Shown in pieces: positions 44,864 through 55,957 of a stretch of DNA of 64,000 bases. The stretch covers positions 186,001 to 250,000 of the forward strand of contig NZ_JAHXPB010000005.1 of assembly GCF_023147505.1 (NCBI RefSeq), in the 5' to 3' direction. The position numbers and the translations under genes were made by a program. Source of the DNA: Brevundimonas sp. EYE_349. GTDB taxonomy: Bacteria > Pseudomonadota > Alphaproteobacteria > Caulobacterales > Caulobacteraceae. Below the pieces are notes generated by a model. That model saw only the letters and a list, made by a program, of their open reading frames with translations. It was not told the DNA's origin and searched no databases. Positions within the stretch are counted from its first letter, which is position 1, and the number at the start of each line of letters is the position of its first letter.

Positions 44864-46792
44864 ATGATCGACCTGAAATTCCCCGACGGCGCGGTGCGCC
44901 AATACCCGGCCGGCTCCACGGCGCGCGACGTCGCGACCTCCATCTCTCCGTCGCTGGCCAAGAAGGCCGTGCTGGCAGAGCTAAACGGCGAACAGCGCGA
45001 CATCTGCCGGGTGCTGGAGACGGGCGGCGACTTCCGCCTGATCATGCGCGACGACCCCGCCGCGCTTTACACCATCCGGCATGATGCGGCCCACGTCCTG
45101 GCCGAAGCGGTCCAGACCCTGTTCCCCGGAACTCAGGTCACGATCGGCCCGGCGATCGAGGACGGCTTCTACTACGACTTCTACCGCGAAGAGCCCTTCT
45201 CGACCGACGACTTCGCCGCCATCGAAAAGCAAATGGCGAAGATTGTCGACCGCGACGCCCAGTTCGAGCGCGAAGTCTGGGAGCGCGACGAGGCCATCAA
45301 ATTCTTCGAGGCGCGCGGCGAGAAGTTCAAGGCCGAGCTGATCCGCGACCTGCCGGGAACCGAGACCATCACCCTGTACAAACAGGGCGACTGGATCGAC
45401 CTGTGCCGGGGTCCGCACTTCCCGTCGACGCGCCACGTCGGCAAGGCGTTCAAGCTGACCAAGCTGGCCGGCGCCTATTGGCGCGGCGATTCGAAGCGCG
45501 AGCAGCTTCAGCGCATCTACGGCACCGCCTGGGCGACCAAGGAGGATCTGGACGCCCACCTGCAGCGGCTGGAAGAGGCCGAAAAGCGCGACCACCGCAA
45601 GGTCGGCAAGGCGATGGAGCTCTTCCATATGCAGGAAGAGGGCCGAGGCATGGTCTTCTGGCACCCCAAGGGCTGGGTCCTGTGGCGCGTGCTGGAAGCC
45701 TATATGCGCCGCCGCCTGGACGCCGCCGGCTATGTCGAGGTCAAGACGCCCCAAGTGCTGGATCGCAAGTTCTGGGAACAGAGCGGCCACTGGGACAAGT
45801 ATCGTCCGAACATGTTCGTCTGCGAGACGGTCGAGGGCGAGGAGCTGTCGCTCAAGCCGATGAACTGCCCAGGCCACGTCCAGATCTTCGATCAGGGCCA
45901 GCGGTCTTACCGCGAACTGCCGCTGCGCATGGCCGAGTTCGGCGCCTGCCACCGCTATGAACCGTCGGGATCGCTGCACGGCCTGATGCGCGTGCGCGGC
46001 TTCACCCAGGACGACGCCCACATCTTCTGCCGCGAGGACCAGATCGTCGAAGAGACGGCCGAGTTCATCAAGCTGGCCCGCAGCGTCCACGCCGACCTGG
46101 GCATGGAGACCGCCTACATCAGCCTGGGCACCCGCCCCGAAAACCGCGCCGGCACGGACGAGTTCTGGGACAAGGCCGAGACCCTGATGGCCGAGGCCGC
46201 CCGCGCCGCCGGCACCGAGCCGGTCGTCACCGAGGGCGACGGCGCCTTCTACGCGCCCAAGCTGGACTTCATCGTCAAGGACGCCATCGGCCGCGAGTGG
46301 ACCTGCGGCACGATCCAGCTGGACTACGTCCTGCCCGAACGCCTGAACGCCACCTACATCGCCGAGGACGGTCAGAAGCACCGGCCAGTCATGCTGCACC
46401 GGGCGATCCTGGGCTCGTTCGAGCGGTTCATCGGCATCATGATCGAGAACTACGCCGGCGCCTTCCCGCTGTGGCTCGCGCCCGTGCAGGCCGTGGTGGC
46501 CACCATCACCTCGGACGCCGACGATTACGCCCGCGACGTGATGGCCCGCTTCAAGGCCGCCGGCCTGCGCACCGAGATCGACCTGCGCAACGAAAAGGTC
46601 GGCTATAAGGTCCGCGAACACTCGGTCGGCAAGGTGCCGGTCATCGCCGTCGTCGGCCGCAAGGAGGCGGAAGACGGCATGGTCGCCATCCGCCGCCTGG
46701 GATCCCAGGCTCAGACCCTGGTCTCGGTCGAAGAGGCCATTCGCATCCTGACCGACGAAGCGACCCCGCCCGATCTGAAGCGCGCCGGTTGA
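44864..46792 (+). CDS. thrS: Threonyl-tRNA synthetase
   Basis: A class II aminoacyl-tRNA synthetase of 642 residues. It has an N-terminal TGS domain (about 1-62), the editing domain (about 70-225) with the conserved [10 protein letters not shown] and later DLCRGPH, and the catalytic core with zinc-ligand cysteine in [10 protein letters not shown] and motif 3 around [11 protein letters not shown]. The C-terminal anticodon-binding domain (about 540-640) ends [14 protein letters not shown]. No regulatory leader was recognised. It follows yidD directly. Confidence 0.98.
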   Translation: MIDLKFPDGAVRQYPAGSTARDVATSISPSLAKKAVLAELNGEQRDICRVLETGGDFRLIMRDDPAALYTIRHDAAHVLAEAVQTLFPGTQVTIGPAIEDGFYYDFYREEPFSTDDFAAIEKQMAKIVDRDAQFEREVWERDEAIKFFEARGEKFKAELIRDLPGTETITLYKQGDWIDLCRGPHFPSTRHVGKAFKLTKLAGAYWRGDSKREQLQRIYGTAWATKEDLDAHLQRLEEAEKRDHRKVGKAMELFHMQEEGRGMVFWHPKGWVLWRVLEAYMRRRLDAAGYVEVKTPQVLDRKFWEQSGHWDKYRPNMFVCETVEGEELSLKPMNCPGHVQIFDQGQRSYRELPLRMAEFGACHRYEPSGSLHGLMRVRGFTQDDAHIFCREDQIVEETAEFIKLARSVHADLGMETAYISLGTRPENRAGTDEFWDKAETLMAEAARAAGTEPVVTEGDGAFYAPKLDFIVKDAIGREWTCGTIQLDYVLPERLNATYIAEDGQKHRPVMLHRAILGSFERFIGIMIENYAGAFPLWLAPVQAVVATITSDADDYARDVMARFKAAGLRTEIDLRNEKVGYKVREHSVGKVPVIAVVGRKEAEDGMVAIRRLGSQAQTLVSVEEAIRILTDEATPPDLKRAG

Positions 46793-46800
46793 TGAGTTGA

Positions 46801-46819
46801 AGGCGGCTGACGGCCGCCT
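46801..46819 (+). terminator. Candidate stem-loop after thrS
   Basis: AGGCGGC (46801-46807) and GCCGCCT (46813-46819) form a seven-base stem with a five-base loop, starting eight bases after the thrS stop. No T-run follows, so it would need Rho or another factor; confidence is limited. Confidence 0.35.
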
Positions 46820-46841
46820 CCAACACCCCGGACACGGACCT

Positions 46842-46861
46842 TGTGTTCGACACCGAACACA
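46842..46861. promoter_or_regulatory. Inverted repeat upstream of a histidine kinase gene
   Basis: A perfect eight-base palindrome TGTGTTCG (46842-46849) and CGAACACA (46854-46861), four bases apart, lies 80 bases before the kinase ATG. It is long enough to bind a dimeric repressor but has no T-run for termination. It is not an SOS box, whose half-sites are direct repeats. Confidence 0.4.
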
Positions 46862-46940
46862 TCGATGAAGAAAATCCAACGTTCATCGTATCTTAGCTGA
46901 GACGGTGCAAGGCTGCGTCCTAGCCTTGCGAGATCCGACG

Positions 46941-48278
46941 ATGACGACGCACCAGACGCACCCTGGCCGCTCATTGCTGCAGCATCTGATCGCACACGGT
47001 CATATGCGGTATCTGATCATCGCCAGTTGGGCGATCGCCTTGTTCACCGTCACTAACCTGGCGACCGCAGTGTTGTGGTTTGCAATCGCGACCGCCTCGG
47101 GCCTGCTGCGAACCTTCACCGAACGGGTGTTGGTGATGCGGGATCAGGGGCTGCATGGCCGCATCAAGCTGACGGCTGCCACCATTTCCTGCATCGCCTG
47201 GTCGGCGGCCCCTCTGCTCGCCTTCCTCTACGGCGGGGCCTATGGCGTGCCGCTGGGCGTCGCCCTTCTCATGGCGGGCTATGTTCTGGTCTTCACCCAG
47301 ATGCGCGCCGCGCCGCGCGAGGCCCTGATCGCATCGGCCCCTTATTCGCTGGTCGTGGTGCTGCTGCTTGCGAGACTTTGTGGCACGCCAGGCTTCTGGG
47401 TGGTGCTCAGCATGATCCCGGTTCTGGCGCTGGCCTTGGTGATCAAGGTGGCGATCACCCAGATGAAGGACAGCGATCTGGAGGCCGTAAACCGGCGCCA
47501 GGCCGAGTTGATCGCCGAACTCGAAATCGCCCGCGACAATGCGACCGCCGCCAGCGCCGCCAAGTCCAACTTCTTGGGCGTCATCTCGCATGAACTGCGC
47601 ACGCCGATGAACGGGGTGCTGGGCGCCGCGCAACTGTTGCAGATGTCCGAGCTCAGCGACCGCCAGAAAGAATTCGTCGGGGTCATCCGCGACTCCGGCG
47701 AAGGGCTTATGGTGCTGCTGAACGACATCCTCGACATCACCAAGATCGAGTCCGGCAAGATGGAACTGGACTTCATCGATGTCGAAGCCGAGACCCTCGC
47801 CGCCCGGCTGACGGGTCCGTTCAAGGCCCAGGCCGAAGCGCGCGGCCTGACCTTCACGACCGAACTCCGCGGTACGCTGCCGCCGCTGCTGCGAATGGAT
47901 CCCCTGCGTCTGGCCCAGGTGACGCACAATCTGCTGGCCAACGCCATCAAGTTCACGCCGCAGGGCGAGGTTCGCCTGACGATCGACTGCGAGCCTGCAG
48001 GCGAGGGCCGCACGACCTTGCGGCTTGGTGTGGCCGACTCGGGCATCGGCATCGCCGCCGACGATCTGACGCGCCTGTTCCAGCCCTTCTCTCAGGTGGA
48101 TGGGTCGTCCACCCGCAAGTTCGGCGGCACCGGCCTGGGTCTCAGCATCTGCCAGCGTCTGGCCGCCCTGATGGACGGCGAGATCACGGTGACGTCGACC
48201 CCCGGCGAAGGATCGACCTTCACCCTTCACGCGACCTTCGACACGCCCCGGGTTGAGGCGGTGCGCGTCGCAGCCTGA
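46941..48278 (+). CDS. Membrane sensor histidine kinase
   Basis: A 445-residue kinase. Residues 24-175 contain about six transmembrane helices in a MASE-like sensor region. A short coiled coil leads to the HisKA domain with phosphoacceptor His217 in SHELRTPM. The HATPase domain has N-box HNLLANAIKF, G1 DSGIGI, F-box-like LFQPFSQVDGS and G2 GGTGLGLSI. There is no receiver domain and no response-regulator gene adjacent, so it is an orphan kinase with unknown signal. ATG 46941 is preferred over an upstream alternative at 46905. Confidence 0.9.
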   Translation: MTTHQTHPGRSLLQHLIAHGHMRYLIIASWAIALFTVTNLATAVLWFAIATASGLLRTFTERVLVMRDQGLHGRIKLTAATISCIAWSAAPLLAFLYGGAYGVPLGVALLMAGYVLVFTQMRAAPREALIASAPYSLVVVLLLARLCGTPGFWVVLSMIPVLALALVIKVAITQMKDSDLEAVNRRQAELIAELEIARDNATAASAAKSNFLGVISHELRTPMNGVLGAAQLLQMSELSDRQKEFVGVIRDSGEGLMVLLNDILDITKIESGKMELDFIDVEAETLAARLTGPFKAQAEARGLTFTTELRGTLPPLLRMDPLRLAQVTHNLLANAIKFTPQGEVRLTIDCEPAGEGRTTLRLGVADSGIGIAADDLTRLFQPFSQVDGSSTRKFGGTGLGLSICQRLAALMDGEITVTSTPGEGSTFTLHATFDTPRVEAVRVAA

Positions 48279-48340
48279 CTGGAGCCTGATTCACGGCCTC
48301 AGCGGAATCGCGCAGCGTTTCCTCCTCAACCGATCAAGGC

Positions 48341-49206
<866 letters not shown>

Positions 49207-49210
<4 letters not shown>

Positions 49211-49881
49211 GCGGCGTCCTTGAAAGTCAGGTCGGAGAAGAAGTCGAGAAGGTCGGGCGCCACATGGTCGATATGCGGCCCGATCGGTTTGCCATGACCG
49301 TCCCCGATCAGGACCGTCGCCATGCCCATCGCCTTGGCCGGCTCCAGGTTCTTTGGCGTGTCCTCAAAGAAGGCGGACCGGTGCGGGTCGATGCTGAACC
49401 GTTCCAGCATCCGCCGGAAGGTCGCGGGATTGGGCTTGGGCGTCAGGTCGCCGTCCTCGATGGCGAAGACGCCGGCGAAACAGTCGGAGATCCCGATCCG
49501 GTCCAGCACCCGGTGCGCATAATCGCGTGCGCCGTTGGTGAAAACGAAACACTGACCCGGCAGAGCCCGCAACCGTTCGGCCAGGCGCGGGTTCGGCTCC
49601 ACCGAATCCAGCGGCACATCATGCACCTCGCGCAGGAAGCGGTCGGTATCCACCGCATAGTTGGTCATCAGTCCGGCCAAGGTCGTGCCGTGTTCGTCCA
49701 GAAACTGGCGCTGCATCACCGCCGCCTCGTCCGGGGCCAGCCCGACCGCCTCGACCACGAAGGCGTTGATCCGCGCCTGCACCAACCGCATCAGCCCCTG
49801 CTCGCGCGGATACAGGGTGTCGTCCATGTCGAACACCCAGGCGCGCACATGCCCAAGGGATGTGGAATGGGGGTCGATCAA
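49207..49881 (-). CDS. HAD-type pyrimidine 5'-nucleotidase-like protein
   Basis: A 224-residue HAD phosphatase of the YjjG/SSM1 (pyrimidine 5'-nucleotidase) group. Motif I is [13 protein letters not shown] (near residue 15), motif [11 protein letters not shown], motif III KPNPATF and motif [11 protein letters not shown]. It starts at TTG 49881, overlapping the argB stop by four bases (TTGA), and overlaps dapD at the other end, suggesting an argB-nucleotidase-dapD operon. Confidence 0.88.
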
Positions 49882-50807
49882 GACGCCTTCACCAGGGTGC
49901 CCGCGCCGAACTCGGTGAACAACTCCACCAGCATGGCGTGCGGGCGACGGCCGTCCAGAATGACCACCGCCTCGACGCCGGCGCGAACGGCGGCCATGGC
50001 GGTCTCCAGCTTGGGGATCATGCCGCCGGTGGCGACGCCCGTGTCGATCAGGTTTTGCGCTTCTTCCAGCGTCATCTGACGGATGATGTCGCCGTCCGCG
50101 CCCTTGACCCCCGGCACGTCCGTCAGCAGCAGCATCCGCTTGGCGTTCAGCGAGCCCGCCACGGCGCCCGCCACCGTGTCGGCGTTGACGTTGTAGGTTT
50201 GTCCGTCCTCGGCCACGCCGATCGGGGCGATAACCGGCACCCAGTCTTCGGTCTCTGACGCGATGAGGCCGGCGATCAGCTTGGGATCCACCTTGGTCGG
50301 CTCGCCGACATAGCCCAGGTCGACCTCGTGCTCGATCATGCTGTCGGGGTCGCGCTTGGTGCGGCGCGTCTTCTCGACGGTCAGCAAACCGGCGTCCTTG
50401 CCCGACAAGCCGACGCCGCGCACGTCCGCCTCCTTGCCGGCCATGGTGATCCAGTGCGCGATCTCCTTGTTCACTGCGCCCGACAGCACCATCTCGGCGA
50501 CTTCCATCGTCGCCGGATCGGTAACCCGCAGCCCATCGACGAAGCTGGACTTCACCCCGGCCTTGTCCAGCATGGCGCTGATCTGCGGCCCGCCCCCGTG
50601 GACCACGACCGGGTTGACCCCCATCAGCTTCAGCAGCACGACGTCGGCCGCGAACTGACGCGCCACGGCACTCTCGCCCATAGCGTGGCCGCCATACTTG
50701 ATGACCACGGTCTCGCGGTCATACACCTGAATATACGGCAAGGCCTCGGCGAGCGTCTTCGCCGTCTCCCAGCTGCGTTCTTCCGACTGGCGCTCTGTTT
50801 CGTTCAT
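49878..50807 (-). CDS. argB: Acetylglutamate kinase
   Basis: Phosphorylates N-acetylglutamate in arginine biosynthesis. The 309-residue protein has the amino-acid-kinase signatures [18 protein letters not shown] (about residues 35-52), [14 protein letters not shown], and the C-terminal [24 protein letters not shown] that forms the substrate and regulatory region. ATG 50807 is taken as the start; a GTG one codon upstream is possible. The last gene before the composition change at about 50.85 kb. Confidence 0.97.
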   Translation of the reverse strand: MNETERQSEERSWETAKTLAEALPYIQVYDRETVVIKYGGHAMGESAVARQFAADVVLLKLMGVNPVVVHGGGPQISAMLDKAGVKSSFVDGLRVTDPATMEVAEMVLSGAVNKEIAHWITMAGKEADVRGVGLSGKDAGLLTVEKTRRTKRDPDSMIEHEVDLGYVGEPTKVDPKLIAGLIASETEDWVPVIAPIGVAEDGQTYNVNADTVAGAVAGSLNAKRMLLLTDVPGVKGADGDIIRQMTLEEAQNLIDTGVATGGMIPKLETAMAAVRAGVEAVVILDGRRPHAMLVELFTEFGAGTLVKAS

Positions 50808-50949
50808 CACGCGCGCGAGATAGCGGGGGATGGGGGCGGTGTCACGCCATCATTGCCAATCTCTCTTGGCATCTGCTTCCTCAATTCCGACTGTAGAATT
50901 ATGTGACACTCCATTCTAATGGGTTTCGAAAGGCGCTAGGTCATTCGAC

Positions 50950-52242
50950 ATGAGAACAGTTTGCATCGACGGCCATAACTTAGCCCTGCCCAATGGCACA
51001 GGTATCGCCACATATGGCAGGAATCTCCTGACATCATTGAGTTCGCTCGGAATCAACGGACAAGTCCTGTATGGACCGCCAAATACCATCAGCACAGACA
51101 ACGTGCTTAACGAAGTCGTGCTTGCAGATTCGTTGAATACATCTGCGAAAGTTCGCAAAAGTCGCCGATACATCGATACGATCTCGACGCGGTTCGGACG
51201 CAAAGCAATCCCTGTCTTGCCAAGCGGAGAGGTCATTTGGCCCAGCCGATCAGGCGGTCGCCCAGATGCCAAAACTTTCTGGGCGGCTCAAAACTTGTTC
51301 CATTATGCTCAGCGTGGTTTACAAGTCTACGGCACCGCAACGCCCGTCACGTTTGACGGCGCACCCAAACCAGACATCATGCATTGGACGGCCACCTTGC
51401 CACTCCACGCCACCAATGCTCTGAACGTTTACACAATACACGACCTGATACCACTACGGTTACCCCACAGCACGACCGAGAACAAGTCCGTCTACCGCAG
51501 GCTTTGCAACTATATAGCCAAGAAGGCAGATCATATCGTTGTTGTTTCCGAGACTACGCGTCAAGATGTCATCCGGTTGTTAGGTGTGCCAGAAGAAAGG
51601 GTGACCAACACCTATCAGGCAGTGACTATTCCTCTAGCGCTGCGCAGTCGTGCTGAAACGGAGGTAGCACTGGAGCTTGAAGGAGTATTCGGCCTTGGAT
51701 GGAAAGATTATTTCCTCTATTTTGGCGCCATTGAGCCAAAGAAAAACGTCGGGCGTATCATTGAAGCCTATCTTTCTTCTGGTGTTAAAAAGCCACTCAT
51801 TATAGTTGGCGGTCGCGCTTGGCTAGCGGAGGGCGAGACCGCCCTACTAGAACAAGTTAAACGAGACGGTGGACCAAGCGCTGATCGTATTCGACGTTAT
51901 GAATACATGTCATACTCAATGCTTTTAAGTTTGATACGCGGAGCACGCGCCACTATATTTCCGTCCCTTTATGAGGGATTCGGACTACCTGTTCTTGAAT
52001 CAATGCTCTTGAATACAGCCGTGCTGACATCGACGGCCGGGTCACTTCCTGAAATTGCCGGCGGAGCAGCGCTGACCGTCGATCCATACGACGTGGGCGC
52101 CATAACCAAGGGTATTCAGTCATTAGATATCGACGACGGTCTAGCTGAAAGCTTGGTAGCTAGGGGCAAAATTCAAGCCGGCAAATTCTCGGCTGAAGAA
52201 TACGAAGAACGACTTCGCCTATTATATGATAATCTACAATAA
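50950..52242 (+). CDS. GT4-family glycosyltransferase
   Basis: A 430-residue GT-B retaining glycosyltransferase, the first gene of the polysaccharide island. The N-terminal domain starts TVCIDGHNLALPNGTGIATYGRNLL, and YTIHDLIPLRLP lies near residue 161. In the C-domain GAIEPKKNVGRI (near 259) provides the nucleotide-sugar-binding lysine, and E342-x7-E350 (YEGFGLPVLE) is the donor-site motif. No signal peptide or membrane helix is seen. The sugar specificity is unknown. Confidence 0.9.
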   Translation: MRTVCIDGHNLALPNGTGIATYGRNLLTSLSSLGINGQVLYGPPNTISTDNVLNEVVLADSLNTSAKVRKSRRYIDTISTRFGRKAIPVLPSGEVIWPSRSGGRPDAKTFWAAQNLFHYAQRGLQVYGTATPVTFDGAPKPDIMHWTATLPLHATNALNVYTIHDLIPLRLPHSTTENKSVYRRLCNYIAKKADHIVVVSETTRQDVIRLLGVPEERVTNTYQAVTIPLALRSRAETEVALELEGVFGLGWKDYFLYFGAIEPKKNVGRIIEAYLSSGVKKPLIIVGGRAWLAEGETALLEQVKRDGGPSADRIRRYEYMSYSMLLSLIRGARATIFPSLYEGFGLPVLESMLLNTAVLTSTAGSLPEIAGGAALTVDPYDVGAITKGIQSLDIDDGLAESLVARGKIQAGKFSAEEYEERLRLLYDNLQ

Positions 52243-52314
52243 TATTGGATTTGTAACTGTATAGCACTTGTTGTCGTACATTATTGAGGCCTAGCACCAC
52301 CTCAATTACAGAAT

Positions 52315-53199
52315 ATGATCAACTTAACATTTATGTGTGATGTTCCCATGCGCCTACACCCTTGCGGCAATTTCTTTCTATCTTTTCCTGACGATCATAA
52401 ACTCCCTGAAATACACAGAAGCCATGCACTGTACGATCGATCATATTCGTGGATAATAAAATCACTATCTGATTGGAAACCTAACGCAGCAATTATAGAT
52501 ATTGGAGCCAACGTAGGGGACACAGCAGCGTACATTCGGACACACGCAGCAAATCCTATTGTCTGTGTAGAAGGTGGACAAAATTTCCTAGATCATCTTC
52601 ACCACAACGCAAAAATTATTGATAGCGATCATATTCATATTGTAGACAGATTTGTTTCCCCCAATAATAGTACTTCGCTTTCAGCGTCATTTATCGAAGA
52701 CCGGGGCACAGGACGCTTAGTTTTTGACGATGGGCAGGAGCTTCAATCAATAACCACCTCAAATCTTCTGCGCTACGCAAGGAATATAGGTGATGGCGAT
52801 ATCGCGCTTGTAAAGACAGATACGGACGGGATGGACGCGCTGATTGTGCGCGATCTTTTGGACAGCGGCCCTGATTTCGCTATTCACTTCGAATGCGACT
52901 ATATTTTGACCCGGTCCCTAGGAAGGCCGGACTTGTGGACGTCTATATTGCAAGATCTGAAGGATCGCGACTGGTCCTCCATTGTATTTGATAACTATGG
53001 ACTACCAATGATGTTTATGGACAAAACGCAGCCGGAAATTCTCGAAAACGTTCAAGCTTGGATCCACTTGCAGCATCAGGTCGGCATGGTGCGAACCCAC
53101 TACGTGGATATATTCTCGTTTCCGCCAGACGCTTCTCACGTTTACAATCAAGCAAAGAACTCGATAAGTAGCACCCTGCTCTTCCCCTACAGATACTAG
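52315..53199 (+). CDS. FkbM-type methyltransferase-like protein
   Basis: A 294-residue SAM-dependent methyltransferase-like protein. The SAM motif I is IIDIGANVGDTAAYI (near residue 60), motif II-like ICVEGGQNFLDHL follows, and the acidic motif LVKTDTDGMDALIV near residue 165 fits the FkbM pattern. It likely O-methylates a sugar of the surface glycan. Line 52441-52500 is only 19/60 GC (32%), the lowest I counted. The N-terminal MINLTFMCDVPMRLHP is not typical and might include an upstream misplacement of the start. Confidence 0.8.
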   Translation: MINLTFMCDVPMRLHPCGNFFLSFPDDHKLPEIHRSHALYDRSYSWIIKSLSDWKPNAAIIDIGANVGDTAAYIRTHAANPIVCVEGGQNFLDHLHHNAKIIDSDHIHIVDRFVSPNNSTSLSASFIEDRGTGRLVFDDGQELQSITTSNLLRYARNIGDGDIALVKTDTDGMDALIVRDLLDSGPDFAIHFECDYILTRSLGRPDLWTSILQDLKDRDWSSIVFDNYGLPMMFMDKTQPEILENVQAWIHLQHQVGMVRTHYVDIFSFPPDASHVYNQAKNSISSTLLFPYRY

Positions 53200-53207
53200 A
53201 GGCAAAA

Positions 53208-54419
53208 ATGGCAAGAAAACGCCCCCCTCCCCAAAGCCGGCGTCCTAGAGTCTTTGTTTGCGACCCGATGTGCGTACTGCCCTTCGGCCACAACGTGCCA
53301 GCAATGGGATATTTTCGCGATTTTTTCAGATCGGATATGTCTGATGTTGTCGCCCTATGCTGCAGGGAGCTTCCTAGCAAAATCGCAGAGGCGAATGAGT
53401 TTACGCCTTTTTTCCATTTTTACTACGAAGATTATTTTCCCCGCATACGCAACAGTAGTAACGAGCCAGCTTCTCACGCAGGTTGGTTTATTGACGACGC
53501 AGAGAGATTAGCGACAATCGATGCTAGCGCCTTGCTCAATGAATTCGCTATCGGGCCCCGCGATACAATTTTCCACCCGCATCTCGACTTTTACGGGTGC
53601 ATCGGCCTTCTGAATGCATTGAGGGCATGGCCTAAAGAGCGTCGTCCACGCCTTCTATTGCGGTTCATTGGCGTCATGGAAAACGCTTCTCACTCATACA
53701 GAGACCCATTGGAGGAGCTGGTTGGCCGTCTTCGCCTTGCGATCAACGACGGCGTTGAAATGTCTTTCAGCGCCGAGACCCCGCTCTACGCTGACAGACT
53801 GGCCGAGAAGCTAGGGTCAATCGTAACCGTCACAGCTTACCCTGAAATGTCAAAGCCCATCCCAATGCGTGAGGACGGCCCGTTTACCTTCTACTGCGCC
53901 GGCTCAGCACGTCATGACAAGGGCTTCATGCACTTGCCAGAGATTTTCTCTGCCGTCCGGCGGCGCGATCCGGAGATGACAATCCGTTTCATCACTCAAA
54001 TTTTGCCTGCGGCAGACCTTAAGCACCACATGACCGCAGCGCGATCGCTTTACGCTTTGCCTGGTGTTGAAGTGCAAGCATCCTCCATTTCATCTTACGA
54101 AATGCTTCGAACGTATGAACGCAGTCATGCAGTTCTGCTGCCTTATGATGCGGTCACGTACCGCTACCGCGGCTCTGCCGTCTTGATGGAATCAGTTTTC
54201 CACGGACGACCAGCTATCACCTTGGAAGGTACGGCATTTGCTGGAATCGCGCGTCACTATAACCTAGGCATTGTTGTGGATAACATTCCCGCCATGGTGG
54301 ATGCCATATTTGAGATGGCGTCCACCAAACGTTCCGTGCTTGCCGGTCGCGCAGCGCAGGCTCGACATCGATTTCACCTGGATAACAGCGCGGCATTTCA
54401 GAGCTGGTTGAGAATTTGA
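53208..54419 (+). CDS. GT-B-like glycosyltransferase, divergent
   Basis: A 403-residue protein with features of a GT-B transferase but without a perfect family signature. An N-terminal RPRVFVCDPMCVLPFGHN is a first beta-strand/loop; a mid-region DGPFTFYCAGSARHDKGFMHLPEIFSAVRRR fits the start of the C-domain, and RGSAVLMESVFHGRPAI is in place of the E-x7-E element (E is at the expected second site). The nearby EPLEEL motif and Cys-containing N-terminus may matter. The start ATG 53208 follows the previous stop after eight bases. Confidence 0.65.
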   Translation: MARKRPPPQSRRPRVFVCDPMCVLPFGHNVPAMGYFRDFFRSDMSDVVALCCRELPSKIAEANEFTPFFHFYYEDYFPRIRNSSNEPASHAGWFIDDAERLATIDASALLNEFAIGPRDTIFHPHLDFYGCIGLLNALRAWPKERRPRLLLRFIGVMENASHSYRDPLEELVGRLRLAINDGVEMSFSAETPLYADRLAEKLGSIVTVTAYPEMSKPIPMREDGPFTFYCAGSARHDKGFMHLPEIFSAVRRRDPEMTIRFITQILPAADLKHHMTAARSLYALPGVEVQASSISSYEMLRTYERSHAVLLPYDAVTYRYRGSAVLMESVFHGRPAITLEGTAFAGIARHYNLGIVVDNIPAMVDAIFEMASTKRSVLAGRAAQARHRFHLDNSAAFQSWLRI

Positions 54420-55957
54420 TGAAAACCTTACTGTTCGTGGACCATGCGTTCCATACTTCGACGGCATCTAGTCAATTTTTTATTGATTTGTTGAAGCGAC
54501 GTTTTGATGTAACAATAGTACATATAAACCCTCCATCTAACATAGCCGAAGAAACGATTCTACGCGCTAGAAGCGCAGACGTCGTTGTGATTTGGCAGAT
54601 GGACTATATTGCGCCAGTATTCTTAGCAATAGGCGTTCCGACAATAGTAATTCCGATGTATGACGGATCTGCGGCAATGCCAGATCTACATTGGATTTGG
54701 TCCTCCAAGGCGCATTATGTGAACTTCAGTTTCACGTTGCATCACCGAATCGCAGGATTGGGGAATCAGTCATTTCTTGCGCGTTACTTCACACCTGTCG
54801 TTGCACAAAACGAACGCGCGACTTTCGAATCCGGACTTAAAGCATTTCTTTGGCAGCGGCGACCTGAACACGGCATCAACGCGCCTGCCGTCATGAAACT
54901 GTTAGACGGACAGATAAAATCTCTCCATGTTCATAACGCGCCCGATGATCCTGACCTAGATACAAGACCGTACAAGGTGCCTTCCAACTCGTCTTGTGCT
55001 GTCACCCAGACAAGCTGGTTCCCGAAGGCAGCAGATTATCACGCTGCCTTATCGCAGGCGAACGTCTTCATCGCACCACGTCGCGCGGAAGGCATAGGTA
55101 TGGCCTTGCTAGAGGCTATGAGCCGCGGGATGCTAGTCGTGGCGTGTGATGAACCAACGCACAATGAGTATATTGCAAATTGGCAAAATGGTATTCTCTA
55201 TAATCCGGATAGCTCTCAATCTGTCAACGTCTCACTCGACGAAGCACGATCTCTCGGTCGATTAGCATACGAGACAGCGGTGATTGGCAGGCAAAATTGG
55301 GAACTGCAAGCTCTCGAAATCCTTGAGATTGTAGACAATTGTGAAGCGCCAGAAGAAGTCAATCTGCCAAGTATATCTGACTTTTCGCGCGCACTTTCGA
55401 CATCTTATTACAGCGGCATTACAGCATATACAGCGTTTATGCTGAACCACGCCGACCTCATCGCCACTATGTCGGGACATAGGATAAAAGATTACCTTCC
55501 TTTTGGAAGTAGCCACGCAACGGCTCACGAGATAGCAGGTCAGGAGCTGCATGATGCCCCTTGGCTTGAAACCTCGCGAGTACCGGTTGCAGGTGGGCGC
55601 ATCAAGCCATATGTGGCCACTGGCCGACTAGAGTATGCCGGAGGAACCGCATGGATAACGGGGCATAGCTGTGAGCTTCGGTTTCGGACGGACCCTCTTG
55701 CGAACTCGATCAGCAGCCTGAAGCTTGGTGTTGTAGTTCCGGCCGAAATCAATAATCAGTCGCTTATCGTGACACTGAACGGCTGGACCCTGGGTATTAA
55801 GGATATACCGTCAGGATCTTCGGAGGTCTGGTTTGACCTACCACTGCATGTTCAACGAGGCTCCAACCTACTTCGGCTTCAGGCGACGATAGTCTGTCAA
55901 GGCGTCGCCGACGACCATTTGGTTTCTTTGGGGCTCGACGAGATTTTGCTTTCATGA
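54419..55957 (+). CDS. GT4-like glycosyltransferase with a C-terminal beta-rich domain
   Basis: A 512-residue two-part protein. Residues 1-270 form a GT-B-like unit with E224-x7-E232 (EGIGMALLEAM) as donor-site motif. Residues about 290-390 form a linker region of mixed helices; residues about 400-512 look like a beta-sandwich (repeating strands in TAWITGHSCELRFRT and SLIVTLNGWTLGI), of a type found as carbohydrate-binding appendages. The start ATG 54419 overlaps the previous stop (TGATG); TTG 54416 is a weaker option. It overlaps the next gene by four bases. Confidence 0.7.
   Translation: MKTLLFVDHAFHTSTASSQFFIDLLKRRFDVTIVHINPPSNIAEETILRARSADVVVIWQMDYIAPVFLAIGVPTIVIPMYDGSAAMPDLHWIWSSKAHYVNFSFTLHHRIAGLGNQSFLARYFTPVVAQNERATFESGLKAFLWQRRPEHGINAPAVMKLLDGQIKSLHVHNAPDDPDLDTRPYKVPSNSSCAVTQTSWFPKAADYHAALSQANVFIAPRRAEGIGMALLEAMSRGMLVVACDEPTHNEYIANWQNGILYNPDSSQSVNVSLDEARSLGRLAYETAVIGRQNWELQALEILEIVDNCEAPEEVNLPSISDFSRALSTSYYSGITAYTAFMLNHADLIATMSGHRIKDYLPFGSSHATAHEIAGQELHDAPWLETSRVPVAGGRIKPYVATGRLEYAGGTAWITGHSCELRFRTDPLANSISSLKLGVVVPAEINNQSLIVTLNGWTLGIKDIPSGSSEVWFDLPLHVQRGSNLLRLQATIVCQGVADDHLVSLGLDEILLS

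Noticed and set aside
46846-46859. GTTC-N6-GAAC within the palindrome before the kinase as an SOS box.
   Set aside because: The alphaproteobacterial LexA site is a direct repeat with seven-base spacing; this one is inverted with six.
44981-46879. A minus-strand frame of about 630 codons opposite thrS.
   Set aside because: Composition artefact of a strongly biased gene; thrS motifs are complete on the plus strand.
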